Shown here in pieces: positions 7,581 to 14,209 of a stretch of 14,209 nt of DNA. Each line of letters starts with the position of its first letter. The stretch's first letter is position 1. The notes beneath the pieces were generated by a model that ran no database searches, was not told where the DNA came from, and saw only the letters and a list, made by a program, of their open reading frames with translations. The position numbers and the translations under genes are program-made. The DNA is from an uncultured Bacteroidota bacterium (GTDB lineage Bacteria > Bacteroidota > Bacteroidia > Bacteroidales > SZUA-534): contig CALBPW010000120.1 in assembly GCA_937899145.1 (NCBI GenBank), positions 1 through 14,209 of the forward strand. Direction: 5' to 3'.

Positions 7581-8693
7581 ATGAGAATTAAACCGATTTT
7601 AGTTAGTGCGTTAATGTTTGCTACAGTAGCAAGCACCTTTGCACAAGTAAAAATTAAAACCGACGCAGGCGATCTTACACTCCAAATCAATGGTCGTACT
7701 AACTTTGATGCAGGCACTTACATTGCCACATCAGAAGACAACATCAATCAGCACAATGGAGTAGCAATGAACGACACCCGCCTTGGTGCAATTGCCAAGT
7801 TTGATGAAAAATGGAGTGCAAAGATTGAAATATGCTACGCATCAAAAGCCATCTCATTCCGCGATTTGTGGATAGGCTACAAACTCAGCGAAAACGCCTC
7901 CATAAAAGTAGGAAATCATTTCCAACCATACGGAGCCAAACCTCTGGGACTTGCATACAAGTTTGTTGAAGACGCATCGGCCGACTACGCATTCTGCCCG
8001 GCCCGCAAAATTGGTGCATCGTATGCCTACACTTCCGACAAACTGAACGTTACAGCAGGCTTGTTTAGCGACGGCAATGTAGATAACGGAAAAAACGTTG
8101 ACCAAGGCGTATCGGTGGCAGCAAAAGTTATCTATCGTCCAATCATTGATGATAACACAGTGCTGCACTTCGGATTTGCTCCAATGTTTGTACAATCGCC
8201 CAATGCCGTATCGCCACAAGGCATTATCCCTACAACTGTTGTTACCAAAGGTTTAATATCAACAGGTGCGATTGATAACAAAAACTACCTGCGTTTGGAG
8301 TTTGAGGCCTTGTATATAAAAGATAAAATATATGCCGAAGGTCATTATCTGGCAAACAAGTTGAATAAAGCTGGCGTAAATGAAGAAGGCATTTACTTAG
8401 ACGGTTTCTATGTTCAAGGCGGATATATGATTAAGGGAGAAAAACAAAACTACAACAAGGCAACCGGCCTAACCAAAAGCGCATCGCCAAAAAGTCTTGA
8501 GGTGTTGGCACGTATCAGCCACCTCAACTTTGACGACAGTGCGGTTAAAGCAGGCAAGCAAACCGATTTGACACTTGGTTGCAACTACTTTATAAACAAG
8601 AACTTAAATGTGAAACTGAACTACATATATGCGAGTGTGAAAGATGGAGAGAATTATCATTTTGTACAGTCGCGCTTGCAGTTCTCGTTCTAA
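7581..8693 (+). CDS. Outer-membrane porin, Porin_O_P (OprP/OprO-like) family
   Basis: A 370-residue beta-barrel precursor: signal peptide 1-21 (ending ASTFAQ), then alternating strands of aromatic and polar residues and a C-terminal phenylalanine (QSRLQFSF), the outer-membrane insertion signal. Family features include the early NGRTNFDAG strand, the RDLWIGYKLSENASIKVGNH segment followed by QPYG (about 94-117), and the C-terminal SLEVLARISHLNF and DLTLGCNYFINKNLNVKLNY strands characteristic of Porin_O_P. The named Pseudomonas members carry phosphate or polyphosphate; in Bacteroidetes the family is widespread and substrates are mostly unknown, so I do not assign one. The gene has its own likely promoter and a strong terminator and appears monocistronic. 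It is convergent with the DUF4294 gene. Confidence 0.85.
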   Translation: MRIKPILVSALMFATVASTFAQVKIKTDAGDLTLQINGRTNFDAGTYIATSEDNINQHNGVAMNDTRLGAIAKFDEKWSAKIEICYASKAISFRDLWIGYKLSENASIKVGNHFQPYGAKPLGLAYKFVEDASADYAFCPARKIGASYAYTSDKLNVTAGLFSDGNVDNGKNVDQGVSVAAKVIYRPIIDDNTVLHFGFAPMFVQSPNAVSPQGIIPTTVVTKGLISTGAIDNKNYLRLEFEALYIKDKIYAEGHYLANKLNKAGVNEEGIYLDGFYVQGGYMIKGEKQNYNKATGLTKSASPKSLEVLARISHLNFDDSAVKAGKQTDLTLGCNYFINKNLNVKLNYIYASVKDGENYHFVQSRLQFSF

Positions 8694-8719
8694 AAAAATT
8701 GAAAATAAGTTGGATAATG

Positions 8720-8753
8720 AAAGTGTGGCCAAGTTTTGGCTGCACTTTTTTTT
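8720..8753 (+). terminator. Rho-independent terminator after the porin gene
   Basis: A 13-bp stem (8720-8732 with 8736-8748, two G-T pairs at 8726/8742 and 8727/8741) with a 3-nt loop runs into eight Ts (8746-8753). It lies 26 bp after the porin stop. The minus-strand side has no T tract, so it should act on the porin transcript only. Confidence 0.88.
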
Positions 8754-8788
8754 GGGGGCAACAGGCACAGGCAACAGACAGCTAACAC

Positions 8789-9370
8789 TTAAATTAATCC
8801 TGCTTCTATTAGTTGGACAATTTCCTCGATATACATATCTTCCTCAGTGGGGTTGTACTCGCTTTTTAGGTTTTCGCCAAACAAGCGTGCAATGCCCTGC
8901 CAAAAAAATGCCGAAACAGAGCCACGATACTCTTTAACAAGCTCGTAAGCGGTGTTATTTATCTCACGGTCAACAAGTTTGATAAGAATCCTGCCTTGCG
9001 ATATAGTTAGCGCGCGCAACTCTTTCTCATAGCGTTTGAACATCAATTTTTCGTAATTCTTTACATATTCCTCTTGTTGCTCTTTATCCTCAATGCCAGC
9101 AAGTTGCGAGTTCATGTAAGCCAATTCGTCGCGGGCGGCAACAGCATACGGATACGCTTTCTTGACATTGTACATCAGTTTGTTGTACTTTATTTGTTTC
9201 CGTTTGTTTTTGAATTGCCGCACCGTAACGGTTTCAATGTTGACGTGAGGTAGCGTATCGCCATCTACAATAGTGTAATGCATAGCTTTAGGTTCAGGAG
9301 TCTGACCTTGGGCAGCCATACGGAAAGCAACGGCTGTTAGCATTAGCGGTATTAATTTCTTCATCAACAT
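8789..9370 (-). CDS. DUF4294 domain-containing exported protein
   Basis: A 193-residue protein with a signal peptide (about 1-20) and the DUF4294 domain, found almost only in Bacteroidetes. Recognisable conserved blocks are the NVKKAYPYA segment (about 68-76), LTISQGRILIKLVDRE followed by NNTAYELVKEYRG (about 121-150), SAFFWQGIARLFG, and the acidic C-terminal EEIVQLIEAG. The function of the family is unknown; the signal peptide points to periplasm or lipid surface, and there is no lipobox cysteine. It lies 50 bp downstream of the RlmI-like gene on the same strand and is probably co-transcribed, though a TACATTTG -7-like box (9375-9382) could give it its own promoter. The start may be M1 at 9370 or M3 (MKKLIP...) at 9364, which gives a cleaner signal peptide. 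Confidence 0.85.
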   Translation of the reverse strand: MLMKKLIPLMLTAVAFRMAAQGQTPEPKAMHYTIVDGDTLPHVNIETVTVRQFKNKRKQIKYNKLMYNVKKAYPYAVAARDELAYMNSQLAGIEDKEQQEEYVKNYEKLMFKRYEKELRALTISQGRILIKLVDREINNTAYELVKEYRGSVSAFFWQGIARLFGENLKSEYNPTEEDMYIEEIVQLIEAGLI

Positions 9371-9374
9371 ATTA

Positions 9375-9382
9375 CAAATGTA
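9375..9382 (-). promoter_or_regulatory. Possible -7 promoter box for the DUF4294 gene
   Basis: On the minus strand this reads TACATTTG, matching TAnnTTTG, in the 50-bp gap after the RlmI-like gene. It lies only 4 bp before the upstream ATG, so it fits better if translation starts at the ATG at 9364. No clear -33 element is seen. Confidence 0.25.
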
Positions 9383-9421
9383 AATGAAATAGTTGATAAT
9401 GGCGAATCGGGATTTTGCTTT

Positions 9422-10603
9422 TTATTCCACATACAGCACCAACCCTTTCAGATATTCACTTTCGGGGTGGAACATGCCGATGGGGTGGTCGATAGGTTGC
9501 GAAAGTTGGTGCAGAATGCGCACGTTGCGCCGCGCATTGACTGATGCGGCAAACACAGCTTTCCTGAAATCATCTTTGCTAACGGCTTGAGAGCACGAGA
9601 AGGTGAACAAAATTCCGCCCGGCTCAATCTGCTCCAATGCGCGCTGATTGATGCGTTTATAGCCTTGCAAGGCATTGTTTAGTGCACTCTGATGTTTGGC
9701 AAAAGCAGGAGGGTCGAGTATTATAACATTGTATTTGTCAGTGGTTTGTGCAAAAAAATCGAAGGCGTCTGTTGCAAAACCTTTGTGGCGCGGACAATCG
9801 CCAAAATTTAGTTGGACGTTGCGTTCGGTTTGTGCAATTGCCAATTTCGATACGTCAACCGTATGAACCAGTTCGGCGCCTGCTGAGAGCGCATAAATGC
9901 TGAATCCGCCAGTGTATCCGAAGATGTTGCACACACGTTTGCCTGCTGAATAGTTGGCAAGCAGCAAGCGGTTTTCGCGTTGGTCGATGAAGAAACCTGT
10001 TTTTTGCCCATTTTCCCAATCAACTTCAAATTTGCGCCCATGCTCAACAACTTCGTTAGCCGATTGTTTACCAAACAGATAGCCATCAACTGGCGTGATG
10101 TCGGCTTTAAATGGCAGGGTTTGCGAACTTTTGTCGTATATCGATTTTATCTGATTTCCAAGGAGTTCCAAAAGTATTTCTGCTATCATATCTTTTTGCA
10201 GATACATACCAACGGAGTGTGCCTGAAAAACGGCTGTTCCGTTGTAGTAGTCAACCACAAGCCCCGACAGCCCATCGCCTTCGCCATGGATTAGGCGGAA
10301 AACGTTGGTTTCTGGATTGTCGAAAAAGCCAACTCTGCGCCGGTATTCAATAGCGTTGATAATGCGTTGACGGAAGAATTGCCTGTCGGGTATCTGGTTT
10401 TCGAAAGTAAGGATACGTACGGCTATCGAACTTGGCTGATAGTGTCCCCAAGCTAAAAAGTCGCTGTGATTATCAAACACTTGCACTAAATCCCCTTCTT
10501 TTGGCGAGCCTTGTATCTGTTTTATTGCTCCCGAAAAAATCCATGGGTGTAATCGTTTGATTGACTGCTCTTTTCCCGATTTCAGAAATATTTTTGTACT
10601 CAC
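9422..10603 (-). CDS. RlmI-like class I SAM-dependent rRNA methyltransferase
   Basis: A 393-residue protein with the three-part layout of RlmI (YccW). An N-terminal PUA domain (about 2-75; HPWIFSGAI at 19-27, AWGHYQPSSIAVRIL at 51-65) binds RNA; a linker domain follows (about 80-190); and a Rossmann methyltransferase (about 195-393) has NIFGYTGGFS (226-235) for SAM binding, the acidic D250 after strand 2, ILDPPAF (295-301), and SCSQ (336-339) with C337 as the predicted catalytic cysteine. E. coli RlmI makes m5C1962 in 23S rRNA; the same target is likely but inferred. Length matches the family (about 396 in E. coli). It lies 75 bp after the RemB-like gene and 50 bp before DUF4294, all on the minus strand. 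Confidence 0.9.
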   Translation of the reverse strand: MSTKIFLKSGKEQSIKRLHPWIFSGAIKQIQGSPKEGDLVQVFDNHSDFLAWGHYQPSSIAVRILTFENQIPDRQFFRQRIINAIEYRRRVGFFDNPETNVFRLIHGEGDGLSGLVVDYYNGTAVFQAHSVGMYLQKDMIAEILLELLGNQIKSIYDKSSQTLPFKADITPVDGYLFGKQSANEVVEHGRKFEVDWENGQKTGFFIDQRENRLLLANYSAGKRVCNIFGYTGGFSIYALSAGAELVHTVDVSKLAIAQTERNVQLNFGDCPRHKGFATDAFDFFAQTTDKYNVIILDPPAFAKHQSALNNALQGYKRINQRALEQIEPGGILFTFSCSQAVSKDDFRKAVFAASVNARRNVRILHQLSQPIDHPIGMFHPESEYLKGLVLYVE

Positions 10604-10678
10604 AATTATTAAGGTTTAAGTTTTTAAATTTTAATTGGGTTTAAAGTTGTTTTGTAATGCTAAAAAGTGTCGCTTGTT

Positions 10679-11740
10679 TTAAAAATCGTAATAAATGTTT
10701 TGTAACGATGTGCGTATTCCGAAGGTTATCAGATTGTTAACAGTTTTTTCGGATTTTATTTCCTCGGCGCGCCGCGAAAACGCAACGTAAATATTGCAAT
10801 TGGTTCGCTGGTTTACCAAAAAAGCGGCTTTCAGGTTTGTATTCTGCAAAATGACTTTTTCGCCTTGTCCAATCTTGTTGTGATATTCGTGTGCCGGTTT
10901 TGTGTATGGCTTAAAAATGTCATTTCCGTAATTGAGTCCGTCAATGTCGCGCCCATGCGTTGCATGAATGTATTTCGCCTCCAAAAATAGGCGTTTGTAA
11001 TTGTATCGCCCTATCAAAACAACCTCCTTAAAGTTGGCTCCAAGCGGATGTCCCAATGGCTGCTGATAGTGTGCGTAGTTTGCAATATGGTCGATGTGAG
11101 AGTACATAAACGGACGTGCGATGTTAAATTCGGTCTGAATGTCAAGATGTTGTAAACCGAATAAATCGAAAGTTTTGTAACCAATCTGGCAAGCCCATTT
11201 ATTCGATGCCCACCCCCACTCAATTGTAGTATCCGACTTGTTCAGCTGATGCTTGATGCCTGCTTTGACATTTTCCAATTTAAACTCGTCGATGATTGCT
11301 TGCCAATAGATTACGTGGTTTTTCCAAAGTGTCAATTTTCCGGTTAAGCCCAAAAGCGCATTGTCGGGCGAGCCTACTGAAAACTCAACCGGGCGTGTAA
11401 ATATCACAGGATTAGCGTAATTTATATCGAATCCACGATGTCCTAAACTGTCGGCATTTGCCCAGATGACAGCTTCAAACAATCCAACATTGAGCCATGG
11501 CGTTACCGACCAATCGAGGTAGTTGAACGAACCCCACTTTTTGTCGTGCGCATGACCATAATTGTAATGTTGCGTAAGGTCTTGAAACTGAGCCCAAAGA
11601 TTGACATATTTTATATTCCAAACATCGGTTGTGATGCGCAAATAAGGATAGTTGAACGAGACATCGCTCAAAAGCATTGAGCGGTAACCGTCGCCGATAA
11701 AATTTTTGCCGTGTCCAAAAGTTATGTCGAAGTGCTCGTC
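10679..11740 (-). CDS. RemB/Wzi-like outer-membrane beta-barrel protein, 5'-truncated
   Basis: The reading frame covers the C-terminal ~350 residues of a Bacteroidetes outer-membrane protein similar to gliding-motility protein RemB and the capsule-assembly Wzi-like family. Strong blocks are GHGKNFIGDGYRSMLLSD at the left of the frame, NPVIFTRPVEFSVGSPDNALLG, DEFKLENVKAG, and a C-terminal aromatic F. The first ATG in the frame is at 11677, but family homology starts before it, at about 11,735 (HFDITFGHGKNF), so that ATG is not the real start. The frame reaches a TGA at 11792-11794, and the residues between about 11,740 and 11,791 do not look like this family. The N-terminal part, including the signal peptide, is missing because of the join near 11,740. 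Role is inferred: polysaccharide export or surface organisation, not demonstrated. Confidence 0.8.
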   Translation of the reverse strand, partial: DEHFDITFGHGKNFIGDGYRSMLLSDVSFNYPYLRITTDVWNIKYVNLWAQFQDLTQHYNYGHAHDKKWGSFNYLDWSVTPWLNVGLFEAVIWANADSLGHRGFDINYANPVIFTRPVEFSVGSPDNALLGLTGKLTLWKNHVIYWQAIIDEFKLENVKAGIKHQLNKSDTTIEWGWASNKWACQIGYKTFDLFGLQHLDIQTEFNIARPFMYSHIDHIANYAHYQQPLGHPLGANFKEVVLIGRYNYKRLFLEAKYIHATHGRDIDGLNYGNDIFKPYTKPAHEYHNKIGQGEKVILQNTNLKAAFLVNQRTNCNIYVAFSRRAEEIKSEKTVNNLITFGIRTSLQNIYYDF

Positions 11741-11750
11741 GGGCTGAACT
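11735..11750. other. Abrupt sequence join between Bacteroidales DNA and foreign DNA
   Basis: Left of this point the minus strand encodes a well-conserved RemB-like domain. Right of it that homology ends in mid-domain and + strand genes with different codon use begin. I could not find terminal inverted repeats, a tRNA, an integrase gene or a target duplication at the join. The exact base cannot be set without homologs; the interval is where conserved HFDITF residues end and the LysR-like strand begins. Confidence 0.65.
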
Positions 11751-11965
11751 TGATGAGCTGCACGACCTATGACCTCTCCGAGGCGTTCGAGTCATATAGC
11801 GGAGCTGTTAGGCTTGGAGAGCACGGCTGCAAGACGTGCTACGATATGATCGCCGGCGAGTCTGCAGACTTGGCTATCGTGGGTTGCATGGAAAGAAGCT
11901 TTCCCAACTGCGAAAGCGAAATAGTCGGGGGCAATCGCCTTCAGCTCCTCGTAAAGGAGAACTCG

Positions 11966-12067
11966 GCACTCGCCGAAAAAGAATCCCTCATTACCGACCT
12001 TGAAGCCTACAAAAAATCCCTCATCTACGAAACCGTAACGGGCAAGCGAAAGGTAGTGCAATCATGA
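11966..12067 (+). pseudogene. hsdS: HsdS C-terminal tail (type I restriction specificity subunit), remnant
   Basis: Thirty-three codons plus a stop that read as the conserved C-terminal helix of HsdS: ALAEKESL, then [14 protein letters not shown] and TVTGKRKVV. HsdS is normally ~400 residues with two target-recognition domains; these and the first helical region are missing here. Just before it a typical HsdS would read IDALIAEKESL; here one residue fewer is present and the sequence becomes LysR-like. The last codons contain GAAAGG (12048-12053), a Shine-Dalgarno-like site 10 nt before the hsdR ATG, and the stop overlaps that ATG, which shows that tail and hsdR belonged to one operon. Confidence 0.75.
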
Positions 12068-14209
12068 GCGACACGGAAAAGTTTTTTGAAGAACACATCG
12101 AATCCTATCTCACATCGGAGATGGGCGGCTGGACGAAAGCCACAGATGCGGGACTCCGCGGCGAAGAAAGCCGCGGTATGAATCTGGACATCGTGACGCT
12201 GACGGACTTTGTAAAGGCCACCCAGCCGATGGCATGGAAGCGTTTCGAGCGGATGTGTACCATTAACCCGGTTCGCCAGTTCTACAAGTCCTTCGAGAAC
12301 GCCGTGACACAGGACGGTCTGATCTCCGTTCTCCGCTACGGCTTCAAGCATCGCGGCGTTTCCTTCCGCGTGTGCTATTTCAAGCCGGAATCCGAACTGA
12401 ATGATCTGGCCGTGGCAAACTATCAGAAGAATGTTTGTCAGTGCATCCGGCAGTGGCATTATTCGGAGCAGAACAAGAACAGCATTGATATGCTGCTTGC
12501 CGTCAACGGCATCCCGGTCATCGCCATCGAACTGAAGAACCAGCTGACGGGACAGTCCGTGGATGACGCGAAAAAGCAGTGGGCTTATAACCGCAATCCC
12601 AAGGAGCCGGTATTCGGCTTTAACAAGCGCATCCTGGCATACTTTGCCTGCGATCTTTATGATGTGTATATGACCACGAGACTGGAAGGCCCCGTGACAA
12701 ACTTCCTGCCCTTCAACCAGGGCAGCAACGGTGCGGGCAGAGACGGCGGAGCGGGAAATCCTCCGAATCCGACCGGCGGCTATGTGACCTCTTACTTCTG
12801 GGAGAACGTTCTTCAGAAGGATAAGCTGATGGACATCCTCCAGAAATTCATCAGCTATGAAAAGACCGAGAAAAAGGAAATCATGCCGGACGGCTCTACC
12901 AATATCAAGAAGACCGAGAAAATCATCTTCCCGCGTTATCATCAGCTGGATGTCGTGCGGGAGCTGGTGCGCCATGTGCGTGAGAACGGTCCCGGACACA
13001 ACTACCTCATTCAACACAGCGCAGGTTCCGGCAAGTCCAACTCCATCGCCTGGACTGCCTACCGTATGGCGAGTCTGCATGACAGCAATAACGAGGCTGT
13101 GTACGACAGCGTGATTGTGGTCACCGACCGCCGCGTTTTGGATCAGCAGCTCCAAGCCACTATCTCCAGCTTTGACCATACCCTCGGCAGCGTGGAGACC
13201 ATTGACGATAAGAAAAGTTCAAAAGACCTGCTGAACGCCATCAACAAGGGCAAGCGTGTTATTGTCACCACCCTGCAGAAGTTCCCTGTCATTTACGAGC
13301 AGGTTCAGTCTGCCGTGGGCAAACACTATGCCATCATCGTGGATGAGGCGCACAGCAGCCAGACCGGACAGTCCGCAATGAAACTCAAAGCCGCTCTTGC
13401 GGATGTTTCCGATGCCCTTGAGGAATATGCTGAACTGGAGCAGAAAGCGGTCGATGATATTGAGTCGAAGGATATCCTTGTACAGGATATGCTCAGTCAG
13501 GGCAAGCACAAGAATCTGAGTTTCTTCGCTTTCACCGCTACACCGAAAGGCAAGACGCTCGAAATCTTCGGCGAGCCGCAGCTGGACGGCTCTTTCCATC
13601 CTTTCCACATCTATTCGATGAGACAGGCTATCGAGGAAGGTTTCATCCTGGATGTGCTGGCAAACTATACCACCTATAAGATGTGTTATCAGATCGCCAA
13701 GAATGTGCCGGATAACCCGGATGTCCCGACTTCCAAAGCCGTTCGTACCATCCGCCGCTATGAGGAACTGCATCCGCATAACCTTGCGCAGAAAGCAGCT
13801 ATCATCGTGGAGACTTTCCGGGACGTTACCAAACACAAGATCGGCGGTCTCGGAAAGATGATGGTCGTTACTGCATCCCGCCTTGCGGCTGTCCGCTACT
13901 ACCACGAGATCAAACGGTATCTGGAGCAGAACGATTATGACGATATCGAGATTATGATCGCGTTCAGCGGCAGCCTGAAAGACCCAGATGATCCCAACAG
14001 CCCTGAATATACAGAAAGTTCCATGAACGTGGACAGCAACGGCAATCGCGTCAAGGAGAGCCAGACAAAAAGCGTATTCCATGATGAAGGCGATATCCTT
14101 ATTGTTGCGGAGAAATACCAGACAGGCTTTGATGAGCCGCTGCTTCATACCATGATTGTTGACAAGGAACTGCGGGATGTTAAGGCTGTACAGACTCTTA
14201 GCCGTCTGA
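12064..14209 (+). CDS. hsdR: Type I restriction enzyme R subunit (HsdR), 3' end beyond the window
   Basis: An uninterrupted frame of 715 codons from ATG 12064 that runs off the right edge; complete HsdR proteins are about 1,000 residues. It cuts DNA after ATP-driven translocation in a complex with HsdM and HsdS. The N-terminal nuclease domain has the D-x(n)-ExK motif: D142 (NSIDMLL), E156 and K158 (IAIELKNQ). The helicase core follows: Walker A HSAGSGKS (318-325), DEAH (427-430), FTATPK motif III (490-495), the [12 protein letters not shown] segment (689-700) and the start of motif [11 protein letters not shown], at the very end. All are intact, so the part shown looks functional. Codons favour AAG, CTG and ATC, unlike ddl or the porin. 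Start choice: ATGA overlap with the HsdS tail and an SD-like GAAAGG. The family, including the [12 protein letters not shown] loop, is common in Firmicutes. Confidence 0.95.
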   Translation, partial: MSDTEKFFEEHIESYLTSEMGGWTKATDAGLRGEESRGMNLDIVTLTDFVKATQPMAWKRFERMCTINPVRQFYKSFENAVTQDGLISVLRYGFKHRGVSFRVCYFKPESELNDLAVANYQKNVCQCIRQWHYSEQNKNSIDMLLAVNGIPVIAIELKNQLTGQSVDDAKKQWAYNRNPKEPVFGFNKRILAYFACDLYDVYMTTRLEGPVTNFLPFNQGSNGAGRDGGAGNPPNPTGGYVTSYFWENVLQKDKLMDILQKFISYEKTEKKEIMPDGSTNIKKTEKIIFPRYHQLDVVRELVRHVRENGPGHNYLIQHSAGSGKSNSIAWTAYRMASLHDSNNEAVYDSVIVVTDRRVLDQQLQATISSFDHTLGSVETIDDKKSSKDLLNAINKGKRVIVTTLQKFPVIYEQVQSAVGKHYAIIVDEAHSSQTGQSAMKLKAALADVSDALEEYAELEQKAVDDIESKDILVQDMLSQGKHKNLSFFAFTATPKGKTLEIFGEPQLDGSFHPFHIYSMRQAIEEGFILDVLANYTTYKMCYQIAKNVPDNPDVPTSKAVRTIRRYEELHPHNLAQKAAIIVETFRDVTKHKIGGLGKMMVVTASRLAAVRYYHEIKRYLEQNDYDDIEIMIAFSGSLKDPDDPNSPEYTESSMNVDSNGNRVKESQTKSVFHDEGDILIVAEKYQTGFDEPLLHTMIVDKELRDVKAVQTLSRL

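Larger units (their letters stand above)
11711..12067 (+). pseudogene. Composite frame: LysR-type substrate-binding fragment fused to an HsdS tail
   Basis: One open frame with three kinds of content. Residues 1 to ~9 are just the antisense of the RemB-like gene. Residues ~10-85 resemble part of a LysR-type regulator effector-binding domain: a VLVGLNL first strand, CYDMIAGESADLAIVG (the usual 'gel-D-lai' segment; 43-58), then GNRLQLLVKENSALAE, like the LVLVVPPDHPLA strand. The helix-turn-helix and the rest are absent. From about residue 86 it reads [20 protein letters not shown] then TVTGKRKVV, the C-terminal end of a type I restriction specificity subunit. The LysR reading is by pattern only and is the least certain part. 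The whole frame is very unlikely to be one functional protein. The stop overlaps the hsdR start (ATGA). A GTG at 11711 is the first possible start but lies in antisense sequence. Confidence 0.5.

Noticed and set aside
8579..8937. Short + strand frames across the end of the porin gene and the DUF4294 gene
   Set aside because: They cross the terminator and lie antisense to DUF4294; there is no start signal or homology.
11475..11795. A 106-codon minus-strand frame over the start of the RemB-like gene
   Set aside because: It overlaps the conserved RemB-like frame in another register and has an arginine- and serine-rich, low-complexity product.
11792..12061. An 89-codon minus-strand frame opposite the LysR-like and HsdS segments
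   Set aside because: The HsdS tail and ATGA overlap with hsdR show that the + strand is coding; the antisense product matches no family I know.
11711..12067. The possibility that this frame is an intact small regulator or a new restriction accessory protein
   Set aside because: Its first residues are antisense to a conserved gene, its middle lacks any DNA-binding part and its end is an HsdS tail, so a composite of fragments explains it better.
12025..13179. A 384-codon open frame on the minus strand opposite hsdR
   Set aside because: It is the shadow of hsdR: the strand opposite a gene that avoids TTA, CTA and TCA codons stays open. The + strand frame has every HsdR motif and the antisense product resembles nothing.
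13219..14148. A 309-codon open frame on the minus strand opposite hsdR
   Set aside because: Same reason; the coding strand is the + frame with DEAH and motif III, and this one has no recognisable domain.

Overview
Most of this window (about 1 to 11,740) looks like a chromosomal segment of an uncultured Bacteroidales-type bacterium. The evidence is AT-leaning DNA, mostly AAA-rich lysine codons, starts that usually lack a Shine-Dalgarno, TAnnTTTG-like -7 boxes before some genes, and families typical of Bacteroidetes: DUF4294, a RemB/Wzi-like outer-membrane protein, a Porin_O_P porin, and a TPR-transmembrane-SpoIIE phosphatase. The last 2.4 kb (about 11,740 to 14,209) has a different character. 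It is GC-richer, rich in AAG and CTG codons, has an SD-like start, and carries type I restriction genes of a kind common in Firmicutes. No intergenic gap exceeds 300 bp, and I see no tRNA, rRNA, CRISPR array or complete insertion sequence.

Layout. 1-79: possible tail of an unidentified + strand gene, then a truncated RhuM-type fragment (-). 412-873: exported thioredoxin (-). 1057-2034: D-Ala-D-Ala ligase ddl (+), closed by a strong terminator. 2149-3480: PIN-PhoH protein (+), convergent with a likely sixA-like/nfo operon (-, 4949 to 3576) across a long hairpin. 5206-7380: TPR/SpoIIE serine phosphatase (+). 7581-8693: porin (+) with its own promoter and terminator. 8789-11,740: RemB-like outer-membrane protein, then a RlmI-like rRNA methyltransferase, then DUF4294, all on the minus strand. 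11,738-14,209: a LysR-like fragment, an HsdS tail and the first 715 codons of hsdR (+).

The Bacteroidales genes are mainly housekeeping or envelope functions (peptidoglycan precursor, periplasmic redox, DNA repair, RNA metabolism, rRNA methylation, outer-membrane transport) and do not form one pathway. The hsdS tail and hsdR overlap by ATGA and would belong to one restriction operon, but hsdM and nearly all of hsdS are missing.

The most notable feature is the pair of abrupt joins within about 230 bp, near 11,740 and 11,965. The first cuts the RemB-like gene in mid-domain. The second joins a LysR substrate-binding-domain-like fragment in frame to the last ~33 residues of an HsdS. Each piece is a gene fragment, so a chimeric clone, amplification product or assembly is the most economical explanation; a real insertion with rearrangement is possible. 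I do not see a convincing undescribed system here.
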